A program made the translations under genes and the position numbers. From Bdellovibrio sp. qaytius (GTDB lineage Bacteria; Bdellovibrionota; Bdellovibrionia; Bdellovibrionales; Bdellovibrionaceae): a DNA stretch of 64,000 nt. Shown piece by piece: positions 8,885 to 18,210 of this stretch. How positions within the stretch are numbered: the stretch's first letter is position 1; every line of letters starts with the position of its first letter. The notes under the pieces were generated by a model. That model was not told the origin of the DNA. It did no database searches and saw nothing but the letters and a program-made list of their open reading frames with translations. The stretch spans positions 766,001 through 830,000 of the forward strand of contig CP025734.1 in assembly GCA_004011035.1 (NCBI GenBank), given 5' to 3'.

Positions 8885-10198
8885 GTGAAATCGCCTAGTT
8901 TTTCTGAATTTCAAACTATTATTCAATATCTGCATGACGAACTGATCGGAAGTCAGTTGCAAGAGGTTATCTCGACTGAAGATGGCCTGGTGCTAGGCTT
9001 TTATCGCTTCGTTCATGAGCCTAAAGCCGTGTGGTTAGTGTTAGATTTAGATACGCAATTCCCTTTCGTCGGGATGTTTTCACAAAATCCGTGGCTCAAA
9101 ATTAAAAAAACTAAACCTGTGGCCCTGTTTTTAAATTCTCATTTTAAAAATACACACCTTAAAGAGGTGCGCGTTTTAGAAAACTTTGGTCGGGTCGCTG
9201 AGTTCGATTTCAGTCATCCCGACAAACAGTTAGTCTTGCAATTGCGCCTTATTCCGAAACAACCGAATGTGATCGTACATGCCGAAGGTAAAACCGTTGC
9301 ATGGGATAAACCACGCGATTTAGTCGTAGCCACGTTAGATGAAAATTTTGAGAGTGAAAATCGCTCGATTCCTTTTCTTTTTAAGCAGTGGTTTGATCGG
9401 CGCGCAAAAACTAAAGTGAATGAAAGTTCTGTAGGATCTGCGGGCGGATCACCGTATGAAAAATGGATGCAGCAACGTAAAAAAGATCTGCAGAAAAAAC
9501 AAAAAGCCTTACAGCAAATTGACGAGCAAAAAAACGAGTTACTTAAAACTCCGTGGGCTGAAATCGGCAATCATTTAAAAACTCATGGGTTCAAAGATCT
9601 TCCGCTTGAATGGACTCCTTATGTCGACTTCAAACAAAAGCCGTCGTTTAATATTGAAAAAGCTTTTGAAAAATCTAAACAAGTAGCCCATAAAATTTTG
9701 GGCGCTGAAGAACGCAAAAAACAGTTAGCATTAGAGATCGAATTAGCCAGTGACGTGTCTGAAGATCGTTTTCAGAAACATCTTGGTGATTTGTCTGTTA
9801 AACAAGCAAAACAAGGTTTGCGCAAAGCAACTGAAGGCAGCTTTAGAAAACTAAATATCGATGGTGAAAATCCAGTGAGTGTTCTCATGGGTAAAAACGC
9901 CGGCGAAAACTTAAAACTACTGCGCCAAGCCAAAGCTTGGGATCTATGGATACATCTTAAAGATTACCCAAGTGCCTATGCCATTTTGCAAAAGCCCAAG
10001 GATAAAAATGTTTCAGATCACGTCTTAATCCAAGCCAGCCAGTGGTTAGTCAAAGAATCGATTAAAAACAAAAAACAAATGGATGGCGCAAAGCTTTCTG
10101 TAGTTATTGTTGAGTGCCGTCATGTGAAACCGATCAAAGGGGATAAGATTGGGCGCGTGACCTATCATCACCCTCGGGAAATGTTGATTACCGTATAA
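8885..10198 (+). CDS. NFACT-family protein (RqcH/FbpA-like)
   Basis: Homologue of the NFACT proteins, which bind stalled 50S subunits and tRNA (RqcH in ribosome quality control; older name fibronectin-binding protein). The N-terminal NFACT-N part covers about residues 1-170, a charged coiled-coil region (KKDLQKKQKALQQIDEQKNE and on) follows, and the C-terminal NFACT-R domain spans about 315-437, with RKATEGSFRKL, WIHLKDYPSAYAIL and a final GRVTYHHPREMLITV. At 437 residues it is shorter than RqcH (about 570). Where RqcH-type proteins have an Asp-Arg pair, this one reads LENFGRVAEF, so the acidic residue appears to be missing. The start is GTG. The ABC ATPase gene follows 21 bases later. Confidence 0.8.
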   Translation: MKSPSFSEFQTIIQYLHDELIGSQLQEVISTEDGLVLGFYRFVHEPKAVWLVLDLDTQFPFVGMFSQNPWLKIKKTKPVALFLNSHFKNTHLKEVRVLENFGRVAEFDFSHPDKQLVLQLRLIPKQPNVIVHAEGKTVAWDKPRDLVVATLDENFESENRSIPFLFKQWFDRRAKTKVNESSVGSAGGSPYEKWMQQRKKDLQKKQKALQQIDEQKNELLKTPWAEIGNHLKTHGFKDLPLEWTPYVDFKQKPSFNIEKAFEKSKQVAHKILGAEERKKQLALEIELASDVSEDRFQKHLGDLSVKQAKQGLRKATEGSFRKLNIDGENPVSVLMGKNAGENLKLLRQAKAWDLWIHLKDYPSAYAILQKPKDKNVSDHVLIQASQWLVKESIKNKKQMDGAKLSVVIVECRHVKPIKGDKIGRVTYHHPREMLITV

Positions 10199-10219
10199 AA
10201 TTACGATTAAATTAACTCT

Positions 10220-11149
10220 ATGATAGAAGTTTATAATCTCTGTAAGAATTACGGCGAACGAAAAGCCATTCATGATATTAGTTTTAAAATCTCGCAAGGA
10301 GACGTTGTTGGATTACTTGGGCCAAACGGGGCGGGTAAATCAACAACGATGAAAATCATCACAGGTTTTATGGCGCCAACATCTGGTATGGCTAAAATTT
10401 GTGGATTCGATGTTTTTGAAAATCCCTATGAAGTCAAAAAACGTATTGGCTATTTACCTGAAGCTCCACCGGTTTATCTTGATATGACGGTGAATGATTA
10501 TCTAAGTTTTGTCGCCGATCTAAAACTGGTTGAGAGCTCTAAGAAAAAAGCCTTCATTGAAAAAGCGTTGCAGAAAACTCAATTGCAAGATGTTAAATCT
10601 CGTTTAATTAAAAACCTATCTAAGGGTTTTCGTCAGCGTGTTGGTATCGCCCAGGCGTTAGTGTCTGACCCAGATGTTTTAGTGTTAGATGAACCCACTG
10701 TAGGGTTAGATCCAAAACAAGTGGCTGAAGTGCGCGAGCTGATTAAAGAATTAAAAGGCCAACACACAATTATTTTATCAACGCATATTTTACCTGAGGT
10801 TCAAGCCACATGTAATCGCGTGATCATTATTCACAATGGTCAGATCAAAGCCGAAGACAGCATTAATAATATTGAAAAATTAAATCAAAATAAAATAACT
10901 GTGAATGTGAAAACTAAAAAAGATTTGGTTTTAACTTCTGAATTTAAAAAAATCGCAGGTGTTGAGCAAGTTGAAGAGATGGGTACAGCTTCCTACCGTA
11001 TTCATATTAAAGACGAAGATGTTTTAGATCTTATCGCGCAACAAATTCTTAAATCGGGTGCAGGTCTTCGCGAATTGACTCCGGCTAGAGAAAATCTTGA
11101 AGATGTGTTCTTGAAACTGACATACGGTTCAGCAGAGGTCGAAAAATAA
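10220..11149 (+). CDS. ABC transporter ATP-binding protein, GldA-like
   Basis: ATPase subunit of an ABC-2 type exporter. Walker A GPNGAGKST (about residues 35-43), signature LSKGFRQRVG (about 132) and Walker B VLVLDEP (about 152) are intact, followed by the switch histidine in STHILPE. The C-terminal third (about 220-309) is the extra domain of the GldA/NosF/CcmA-type subfamily. It is the first gene of a four-gene set: ATPase, permease, GldG-like protein and DUF4340 protein. The stop and the permease start share a base (TAATG), indicating translational coupling. In gliding Bacteroidetes the similar set GldA-GldF-GldG is needed for motility; the substrate is not known. Confidence 0.92.
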   Translation: MIEVYNLCKNYGERKAIHDISFKISQGDVVGLLGPNGAGKSTTMKIITGFMAPTSGMAKICGFDVFENPYEVKKRIGYLPEAPPVYLDMTVNDYLSFVADLKLVESSKKKAFIEKALQKTQLQDVKSRLIKNLSKGFRQRVGIAQALVSDPDVLVLDEPTVGLDPKQVAEVRELIKELKGQHTIILSTHILPEVQATCNRVIIIHNGQIKAEDSINNIEKLNQNKITVNVKTKKDLVLTSEFKKIAGVEQVEEMGTASYRIHIKDEDVLDLIAQQILKSGAGLRELTPARENLEDVFLKLTYGSAEVEK

Positions 11150-11928
11150 TGAAACAGATATTCACACTCTTTAAAAAAGAATTTAAGTCGATGTTTTTTT
11201 CGCCGTTATTTTACGTGATTGCGTTTTTAACAACGGTTTTACTTGGAATCACATTTTCAATCTCGATTTTAAATTTTGCCAATCAAATTTCAAATGCGAT
11301 GATGGCGATGGGTTTAGGCAGCACCCAACAACAAAATATTCACTACGTTGTGTTCTTGCCGCATTTATCATTATTAAATTTAATTTTGATGTTTATGGTG
11401 CCAGCTCTTGCAATGCGATTAATTTCTGAAGAAAAGAAAAATCGCACTTTTGATTTACTTTTAACTTCGCCTATTAGCTCTGTGCAAATCGTTGTTGGTA
11501 AGTATCTTTCATTATTAGCTGTGGTCTTAGGGCTTTCGCTGATTGCATTTATTTATATGTTAGTGGCCCGCAAGATGTTTGAGTTTGCTTGGGCACCGGC
11601 CTTATTAGCTTTAACAGGTATGTTTTTAGTCGGAGCTGTTTATAGCGCCTTAAGCATGTTTGCTTCAAGTTTAACTGAAAATACGATGATCGCGTTTTTC
11701 GTGGGTATTGTGTTTAACATTTCAGTTTGGATCTTAGGTGGTTTTGCAGAATTAGTTGAAAGCACAACAATGAAAGCTGTGTTTGATCAGATTTCTTTAA
11801 ATCAACATTTGCAAAGCTTAGTTGAAGGCGTTCTGCGCTTAAATGGCGTGGTGTTTTTTGCTAGCGTGATCTTTTTGTTTTGTTTCTTGACCGAACGAGT
11901 TGTCGAATCAGCTCGATGGAGATCTTAA
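11149..11928 (+). CDS. ABC-2 type permease, GldF-like
   Basis: Membrane subunit that pairs with the preceding ATPase. The 259-residue chain has six predicted membrane segments: near residues 17-37, 72-95, 115-140, 145-165, 178-197 and 230-252. Between the second and third lies the short motif RLISEEKKNRTFDLLLTSP, characteristic of ABC-2 permeases of the GldF/NosY group, where EEK...T..LLL.SP contacts the ATPase. It overlaps the ATPase gene by one base, and the next gene begins 2 bases after its stop. Length and motif fit GldF. Confidence 0.9.
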   Translation: MKQIFTLFKKEFKSMFFSPLFYVIAFLTTVLLGITFSISILNFANQISNAMMAMGLGSTQQQNIHYVVFLPHLSLLNLILMFMVPALAMRLISEEKKNRTFDLLLTSPISSVQIVVGKYLSLLAVVLGLSLIAFIYMLVARKMFEFAWAPALLALTGMFLVGAVYSALSMFASSLTENTMIAFFVGIVFNISVWILGGFAELVESTTMKAVFDQISLNQHLQSLVEGVLRLNGVVFFASVIFLFCFLTERVVESARWRS

Positions 11929-11930
11929 TC

Positions 11931-13505
11931 ATGAGTAAAAAGGGACGTTTACTTTTAGGTATAGCAGGTATTTTATTTTTATCATTCGGTGGATTGTATT
12001 TTGCCATTCAAGCCTGGATGCCATTTATGTGGTTTATCTTGGCTCCGGCGGTGGGTGCATTTTTTGGTTGGATTTATTACGACAGAAAACTGCTTTACGA
12101 GTTAATGACGATGAAGACCACTAAACATGGTCTTAATATGGGGGCTTTAGTTCTTATTGCGCTTGTTGCTTTAGTTGGCCTAAACATTTTATCAGCTAAG
12201 AAAAATAAAAGTTTTGATTTCACAACAGTTGGTCTTCACACCTTATCACCTTTATCAGTTCAGGTTTTAAATCAGCTTGATAGTGATCTTAATGTAAAGT
12301 TCTTTTACAAAGAAGGCGCTGAAAACGTAGAAGCTAATCGTAAGGCTTTTGCTCAGACTGCAAGAATGTATGCTGAAGCTTCTAGTAACATTAAAATTGA
12401 TTATGTTGAGATGAATTCTAATCCAAAAACAACAGCTGACTTCGGAGCTAATCGCCCGATCGGCGAAGTGTTTATTGAGTATAAGGGGCAAAAAAACCGA
12501 ATTGAATCTCAGTTTTTAGGAAGCCAAGGTCAAAAATTTAACGAGCAAGATTTTACCAATGCGATCATCAAAGTGACTCGCAAAGAGAAAAAAATCATTT
12601 ACATCGTTGAAGGTGATGAAGAACGCGACATCGAAGATGAAAAAAATCAGCGCGGGGTTTCTTCGTTTGTTCAGCTATTAGAAAAAAACTCGTACGTCGT
12701 TAAAAAAATTAATCTAGTTAAAGCGGTCACGATCCCAGATGAAGCCAATGCTGTTGTGATCTTAGGGCCACAAAGTGCTCTACAAAAATTTGAGCTTGAT
12801 GCGGTAACTAAGTATTTAACGAATGGGGGTTCTTTACTTTTAACTCTTGATGATAAAAATACGGCTGGCTTTGCGGGTTTATTAAATACTTTTGGTTTAA
12901 AACTTGAACCGCAATATATTTTTAATGTGATCAATTCACCAATGGGGCAAGTTGTAAGTTCGAACGAACCTACAGTGGCTGTTGATTATTCGCCAAGTAA
13001 CCCGATCACTAAAGTTTTTACCAGCAATCAAAAAGCTTTGTTTGTCGCTCCAAATTCATTAGCGATGGTGCCGATTGGTCCTGATATTAAAAATGAAATC
13101 ATCGTGCGTACACCCGAAGCTTCTGTGGCTCTTTTAAAAATGGACAGCAGCAATTACGAAGGTAAGCCAAGATCATTTAATATTATGGCCGAAGTGAATG
13201 GTAAACTAGATAAAGCGGTGAAACCATTTAAAGCTGTGGTCGCGGCAGACACTGATTTTTTATCTAACGGTGTTATTTTTCAAAACGTTAATCGTGATAT
13301 CGCCCTTAATTCGATGTCTTATTTGCTAGGCGACAGTGATCTTATTTCGATCGCGCCAAAAGATGTGGGCATCACGCAAATGTTAATGTCGCCTCCTGAA
13401 TTCAGTCAGTTTTATAAGTTCGTGGTTATGGGAATATTTTTTCCGTTACCATTTTTATTTTTGGGTATCAGTATTGTGTTATGGCTTAGACGCCGTCACG
13501 CCTAA
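11931..13505 (+). CDS. GldG-like ABC transporter auxiliary protein (ABC_transp_aux)
   Basis: Accessory membrane protein of the ABC-2 system. ATG 11931 is chosen because it has GGAG about ten bases upstream and follows the permease stop by 2 bases; an upstream extension into the permease gene is not credible. The 524-residue product has three hydrophobic segments at the N-terminus (about 7-28, 33-52, 72-90), a large extracytoplasmic part with the GldG-type pattern (VKFFYKEG, IEYKGQKNRIESQF, VEGDEERDI, VVILGPQSAL) and a final membrane anchor (LPFLFLGISIVLWLRRR). This matches the ABC_transp_aux/GldG architecture. Its presumed role is to couple the exporter to envelope or surface components. Confidence 0.85.
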   Translation: MSKKGRLLLGIAGILFLSFGGLYFAIQAWMPFMWFILAPAVGAFFGWIYYDRKLLYELMTMKTTKHGLNMGALVLIALVALVGLNILSAKKNKSFDFTTVGLHTLSPLSVQVLNQLDSDLNVKFFYKEGAENVEANRKAFAQTARMYAEASSNIKIDYVEMNSNPKTTADFGANRPIGEVFIEYKGQKNRIESQFLGSQGQKFNEQDFTNAIIKVTRKEKKIIYIVEGDEERDIEDEKNQRGVSSFVQLLEKNSYVVKKINLVKAVTIPDEANAVVILGPQSALQKFELDAVTKYLTNGGSLLLTLDDKNTAGFAGLLNTFGLKLEPQYIFNVINSPMGQVVSSNEPTVAVDYSPSNPITKVFTSNQKALFVAPNSLAMVPIGPDIKNEIIVRTPEASVALLKMDSSNYEGKPRSFNIMAEVNGKLDKAVKPFKAVVAADTDFLSNGVIFQNVNRDIALNSMSYLLGDSDLISIAPKDVGITQMLMSPPEFSQFYKFVVMGIFFPLPFLFLGISIVLWLRRRHA

Positions 13506-13523
13506 GAAAGAAACAAAGGTTAT

Positions 13524-14936
13524 ATGAAATTTTTTAAAACAATCATTCTAGCGCTATTCGCTGTGGCTTTTACTGGCGGAATTTATTATTACACTGTCGT
13601 TCGCGAGAAGCAGCATGCCGAATTAACTAATTTACAAGTGGTGTATCTTAAAAAAGATCAAATCAACTATTTAGAAATACAAAATAAAAACGTAAAATAT
13701 GTATTTCAAAAAAATGATAAAGGTTGGAATATCGAAGAGCCCATCACTGATATCGCTGATGATCAGCGTTTAGACGAAGTCATCACTCAATTAACCAACG
13801 AAAAACAAATCGCCATTGCTAAAGAAGGTCCAGGTATTAACTGGGCTGAATTTGGTTTAGACACACCTGAAACATTAATGGTGATCAAAAACAATCTAGG
13901 GCAGTCGCAAAAAATATTTATCAGTGCCACAAAAAACTTTGAAGGCAATCATTACGCACGTATTGATAACAATGAAAAAATATTAGTTGTTAGCCCCTCT
14001 TGGTATAATTATTCGACTGAAAAATTAACTTACTTTCGTGAAAAAAGCCTTTACCGTGGCCAAATTGCAGCGATTAAAAAAATCACGATCAAGTCTTTGC
14101 AAGATCATTTCAGTTTAATTAACGGCGAAAAAGGCTGGTCAACACCGGTACTTGAGGCAGCAGCCTTAGATCAAAATAAAATTCGTGCAATGATTAAAGC
14201 CATTGCTGAAAACAGCATTCAAGAGTACGTCAGCGAAGGTGATCCTTCAGACATGGAACGTAAAGAAAAAGGCTTAAATCAAGATTATGCTGAAGTCACT
14301 TTTGAAACTGAAACAGATCATTGGTCTGTTGTTGTTAATATTAATCAAAAAGACAAAGCGCTTTATGCCTTAACTGAAAAACCAACGTATTTAGTTAAAT
14401 TAGATTTATCGCAGTGGGAGCTTTTCGGAAACCTTAATTTAGATGCACTTCGTGACCGTAAAACAATGATGCGTTTTGATGCCAAAATGGTGAACCGTGT
14501 TTTTGTTAAAAACGGAAATAAAAGTTTACAGCTGATCAAAGAAGATTCTAAATGGCGCCCTGAAGATGCGGCTCAAGCCATAAAAATTAAAGTTAAAAAT
14601 GATGATGTGTCAGATTTGATTAATCAAGTTCATGATTTAGAAATTACTTATTTCTTGCCTGAAGCTGATGGTAAAGATTTCGCCGGCAATGACATGATCA
14701 TTCTTAAAACATCAGAAGATCAGCTGCTATTTCAGCTTAACTGGGGCCCATTACATCATAAAAAAGTGTCTGGCTTAGAGCAGGATTACTTTTTAGCTCG
14801 CACGGCAGCCAGTGACAGTATTTTTGGTTTAAATAAATCCTACATTGATAAATTACCATTAGAGAAAATCTTAAAAGATCAGGTCGTACCTAGTGAAGCT
14901 CCTGAAACTAAAGAAAGTAAAGGCAGAAAAAAATGA
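13524..14936 (+). CDS. DUF4340 domain protein
   Basis: A 470-residue protein with one N-terminal membrane anchor (residues about 5-24) and a long periplasmic region rich in beta structure. The pattern of repeated segments such as VKYVFQKNDKGWNIEEPI, followed by DDQRLDEVITQLTNEK and later LQLIKEDSKWRP with DDVSDLINQVHDL, is typical of the DUF4340 repeat, usually found next to GldG-like proteins. It sits 18 bases after the GldG-like gene and overlaps the GHMP kinase gene by 4 bases (ATGA), so it belongs to the same operon. Biochemical role unknown; the conserved neighbourhood suggests it works with the ABC-2 complex. Confidence 0.8.
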   Translation: MKFFKTIILALFAVAFTGGIYYYTVVREKQHAELTNLQVVYLKKDQINYLEIQNKNVKYVFQKNDKGWNIEEPITDIADDQRLDEVITQLTNEKQIAIAKEGPGINWAEFGLDTPETLMVIKNNLGQSQKIFISATKNFEGNHYARIDNNEKILVVSPSWYNYSTEKLTYFREKSLYRGQIAAIKKITIKSLQDHFSLINGEKGWSTPVLEAAALDQNKIRAMIKAIAENSIQEYVSEGDPSDMERKEKGLNQDYAEVTFETETDHWSVVVNINQKDKALYALTEKPTYLVKLDLSQWELFGNLNLDALRDRKTMMRFDAKMVNRVFVKNGNKSLQLIKEDSKWRPEDAAQAIKIKVKNDDVSDLINQVHDLEITYFLPEADGKDFAGNDMIILKTSEDQLLFQLNWGPLHHKKVSGLEQDYFLARTAASDSIFGLNKSYIDKLPLEKILKDQVVPSEAPETKESKGRKK

Positions 14937-15949
14937 TAACTATTAAATCTCCAACACGTGTTGATCTGGCCGGTGGCACTTTAGATCTTTGGCCCTTGTA
15001 TAATTTTTTAGATACAGCTCGCACGGTGAATTTAGCGATCGATATTTGGACAAAAGTAAATTTAGAAGGCCGCACTGATGGTTCGATTGAAATTCATTCT
15101 TTAGATTTAAAACAAAAATGGAACTTCGAAAATTATAAGCAGTTTATCGAAACGCTTGATCCTAAATTACATCTTTATCAAAGCGTCATTTCTAAATTTC
15201 ACAAAAAAGCACCAGCCGCTGTAGAAAAAGGTTTCGCAGTTAATACCCAATCTGAAAGCCCCATTGGCGGTGGTCTTGGCGGCAGCAGCAGTTTAATTAT
15301 TTCGATGATGAAAGCTTTTTCTCAGTTAACAAATATTAAATTTGCTTCAAGCCATGAAATGGCTCACTGGGCGCACAATTTAGAAGCCGAGATTTTAAAT
15401 ACTCCTACGGGTACTCAAGATTATTATCCGGCGATCACGGGCGGATTAAATCATTTAGATTATGGCACGTTTGGTATTACACAAACTGTGGCTGATCCAA
15501 AAGGGTCACCTCTGCATGATAATTTTTTATTAGTTTACACAGGACGCAGTCATCATAGCGGTTTAAACAATTTTGAAGTTTTAAAATCTGCGGTTACTCA
15601 AGATACAAAAGTGATGAACGCTTTAAAGAAAATTAAACTTATTGCAGATGATTTATGGCAAGCGATTCAAGATAATGCTTGGGATAAGCTGCCAGAGCTA
15701 TTTCGCGAAGAATATGACGCGCGCATTCAACTCACTCCGGCATTTACCAGTCCTGAAATCGAACGCTTAAACCAAATCGGCTTATCAAACGGCGCACTCG
15801 CTGTTAAAATATGTGGAGCCGGCGGTGGTGGATGTGTTCTTGTTTGGGTTACTCCTGAGCACCGTCAGAAAGTGATCACAGCATGCGAAAACGAAAAGTT
15901 TCAGTGTCTAAACGCAAGGCCAGTAAGCCCGTTGCAGGATCCACTTTAG
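14933..15949 (+). CDS. GHMP-family sugar kinase-like protein
   Basis: Small-molecule kinase of the GHMP superfamily. All three family motifs are present: N-terminal SPTRVDLAGGTLDLWPLY, the ATP-binding loop SPIGGGLGGSSSLI (about residues 110-123) and C-terminal ICGAGGGGCVLVW. The N-terminal motif and length (338 residues) resemble the heptose-7-phosphate kinase (HddA) and fucokinase-like branch more than mevalonate kinases. No other nucleotide-sugar gene is in the window, so the substrate is open. It starts inside the 3' end of the DUF4340 gene (4-base overlap), and its own end overlaps the next coding region. Confidence 0.85.
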   Translation: MITIKSPTRVDLAGGTLDLWPLYNFLDTARTVNLAIDIWTKVNLEGRTDGSIEIHSLDLKQKWNFENYKQFIETLDPKLHLYQSVISKFHKKAPAAVEKGFAVNTQSESPIGGGLGGSSSLIISMMKAFSQLTNIKFASSHEMAHWAHNLEAEILNTPTGTQDYYPAITGGLNHLDYGTFGITQTVADPKGSPLHDNFLLVYTGRSHHSGLNNFEVLKSAVTQDTKVMNALKKIKLIADDLWQAIQDNAWDKLPELFREEYDARIQLTPAFTSPEIERLNQIGLSNGALAVKICGAGGGGCVLVWVTPEHRQKVITACENEKFQCLNARPVSPLQDPL

Positions 15950-16815
15950 CCTCAGCGTCGGTTACGGCGTTTGATAGTCCCAAAAATATCGTGCGTTTTA
16001 TCGGAGTCTCTTTAGCCGGAGGCAAATCTGATAAAGCGTGTGTAGCTGTATTAGAATATTATCCAGAAAATAATAAAATATTTTTATCGCGCTTGTTTGA
16101 GAAAATTAAATCCGATGAAAAAATTTCGGGAGATTTAAAAATTCACGAATTGATTTTACAAAATGCTGAAACACTAAAGTATGTTGCATTTGATACTCCG
16201 TGGAATCTTCCGAATTGTATTACCTGTAAATTAAAATGCCCGGGTTATGAAAACTGCCATGTGCCACACATCGAATGGATGTGGCGCCATCAAGAAGATC
16301 GTTTAAAGAAAAAGCGCCCGAAAAAATTATTTACACCTTACACTCAGCGCGCGGTTGAAATGTATTTTTCAACAGAGCTTGAAGAGGTATTTCATCTGCA
16401 CCACGCGATGGGAGCTAATACTGCGCCCCTGATGGCGCGAGCTTCATTTATTCGTAAAAGATTGAGCGAAGTCGAATGTATCGAAGCTTTTCCGAAACTT
16501 TCATTGTGGCGTATGGGTAAAGCCCTTAATTTAATGAAGTCGCAAATCAGTGATCACCGCGCAGCCTTTGGCGGTGATGAATCACGCGCGCAATTTATTA
16601 AAGCTCTGAATGATAACAACATTGCTTTCATTTATCACCAAGATGCAAAAAACATGGTTGAAAACAATCATGCTTTCGAAGCTTTCATGTGTGGAATGAC
16701 GGCCTTTTTAAAATATAAAAATTTAACAGAAAAAAGACCGAAAGGTTTTCCTAAAGAAGAAGATTGGATCGATTTTCCGATTGATGGTTTAAAGATTAAG
16801 GATTTAATCGCATGA
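15883..16815 (+). CDS. DUF429 family protein
   Basis: Predicted member of the DUF429 group (ribonuclease H-like fold, function unproven). The early strand FIGVSLAGGKSDKACVAVLE, the ECIEAFPKLSLWR motif and the helix NNHAFEAFMCGMTAFL near the end correspond to the usual family landmarks. A four-cysteine cluster (CITCKLKCPGYENC) about 30 residues after the first third may bind metal. The longest start (ATG 15883) overlaps the GHMP gene by 67 bases and gives a basic, low-complexity N-terminus; a GTG at 15991 just before the first strand is an alternative. It overlaps tldD by 4 bases (ATGA). Confidence 0.75.
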   Translation: MRKRKVSVSKRKASKPVAGSTLASASVTAFDSPKNIVRFIGVSLAGGKSDKACVAVLEYYPENNKIFLSRLFEKIKSDEKISGDLKIHELILQNAETLKYVAFDTPWNLPNCITCKLKCPGYENCHVPHIEWMWRHQEDRLKKKRPKKLFTPYTQRAVEMYFSTELEEVFHLHHAMGANTAPLMARASFIRKRLSEVECIEAFPKLSLWRMGKALNLMKSQISDHRAAFGGDESRAQFIKALNDNNIAFIYHQDAKNMVENNHAFEAFMCGMTAFLKYKNLTEKRPKGFPKEEDWIDFPIDGLKIKDLIA

Positions 16816-18206
16816 TTATTCAAACACATATTTTACAAAAAGCTTTAGATGCAGCTCTATCAACAGGAGCTGACTTTGCTGATATCTTTGTTGAAGACAC
16901 TTATTCATCAAATCTAACAGTTTTAAATTCTAGGCCTGATAAAGCCATCGTTGGTCAGTTGTACGGCGCAGGTATTCGCGTCGTGTTCGGCACAGAAGTG
17001 ATTTACGTCACAACCAGCGATCTTTCAGAAAAAGGTTTAGTGAAAGCCGCAATGATTGCAGCCAATAGCCAAACAGGCAGTGATTCAAAAATTATTAAAC
17101 CGATTCATTTAAGTAATCCAAATCAGTTTGACTCAATACATACCTTCGGTGATAAGCCGTGGGAAATTAACCGTGACAAAAAGATGTCTTGGCTTAATTC
17201 GGCGGACCAACATGCCCGCAGCCTAAGTTCTCATGTCACCCAAGTAGAGGCAGGTCTAAATGAAAAATTCCAAAAAGTACAAATCGTTAATTCTCGTGGT
17301 GTTTCGGTTTATGATGAGCGCGCTTATTCAAGGTTTAATGTTGAAACTTTCGTGGAAACTAACGGGACTAAAGAAAGTTCTGGCGAAAACCATGGCCATA
17401 TGGGCACTTCAGAGATTTTTGACCGCTTTGATATAAAAGCTATGGCTGCAGAAACTGTTGATCGCGCGCTGTTATTAACTAAATCAGGCTTCGCGCCGGC
17501 TGGCGAAATGCCAGTCGTGCTAGCGAATGCTTTTGGTGGAGTTATTTTACACGAAGCCTGTGGTCACGGTTTAGAAACCACTTCAGTACAAACGGGTGAT
17601 TCAGTTTTTGCTGATAAGATGGGTCAAAAAATAGGAAACGATTGTTTAACAGCGATCGATGATGGAACCATTAAAAATGAGTGGGGTTCATTAAATTTTG
17701 ATGACGAAGGAATGCCAACTAAAAAAACCACTCTTATTGAAAATGGTGTTGTGAAATCTTTCTTAGTTGATCAAGTGGGCGCTATGAAAACAGGTTTTGA
17801 AGCCACAGGCAGCGGACGTAAACAGTCTTACAAATTTGCTCCGGCATCGCGTATGCGCAATACGTTCATCGCTCCTGGAAAAGACAAATTCGAAGATATG
17901 ATTAAAGATGTGGATTACGGTTTATTCGCCAAAAAAATGGGTGGAGGCTCGGTCAACACAAGTACGGGTGATTATAACTTTCAAGTGCGCGAAGCCTACG
18001 TGATCAGAAATGGGCGTATCGAAGAAGCCGTCAAAGGTGCGTGTCTTATCGGACGTGGTATCGAAACATTAGCTAAGATCACAAAAGTCGGTAACGAATT
18101 AAAAATGGCTCCGGGAATGTGTGGCTCTGTCAGCGGAAACATCCCTGCAGGTGTTGGTCAGCCAGAAGTTCTAGTTTCAAGCCTTATGGTTGGCGGAAAG
18201 GCTTAA
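16812..18206 (+). CDS. tldD: TldD-type metalloprotease
   Basis: Catalytic subunit of the TldD/TldE peptidase, which forms a heterodimer that degrades unfolded peptides and processes some peptide antibiotics and CcdA. The zinc motif HEACGHGLE near residue 246 fits HExxxH, and the later glycine-rich segments GRGIETLAKITKVG and MAPGMCGSVSGNIP are typical of the family. At 464 residues it has the usual length. It overlaps the DUF429 gene by 4 bases, and the partner gene follows 4 bases after the stop. No RiPP precursor or maturation enzyme lies nearby, so a housekeeping role is more likely. Confidence 0.95.
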   Translation: MIIQTHILQKALDAALSTGADFADIFVEDTYSSNLTVLNSRPDKAIVGQLYGAGIRVVFGTEVIYVTTSDLSEKGLVKAAMIAANSQTGSDSKIIKPIHLSNPNQFDSIHTFGDKPWEINRDKKMSWLNSADQHARSLSSHVTQVEAGLNEKFQKVQIVNSRGVSVYDERAYSRFNVETFVETNGTKESSGENHGHMGTSEIFDRFDIKAMAAETVDRALLLTKSGFAPAGEMPVVLANAFGGVILHEACGHGLETTSVQTGDSVFADKMGQKIGNDCLTAIDDGTIKNEWGSLNFDDEGMPTKKTTLIENGVVKSFLVDQVGAMKTGFEATGSGRKQSYKFAPASRMRNTFIAPGKDKFEDMIKDVDYGLFAKKMGGGSVNTSTGDYNFQVREAYVIRNGRIEEAVKGACLIGRGIETLAKITKVGNELKMAPGMCGSVSGNIPAGVGQPEVLVSSLMVGGKA

Positions 18207-18210
18207 TTGT

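Noticed and set aside
8846-8962. N-terminal extension of the small gene at 8561-8845
   Set aside because: It would overlap the start of the divergent NFACT gene and has no coding character.
12267-12934. Minus-strand reading frames inside the GldG-like gene, and similar frames inside other genes
   Set aside because: They are antisense shadows of well-supported genes, without ribosome sites or recognisable products.
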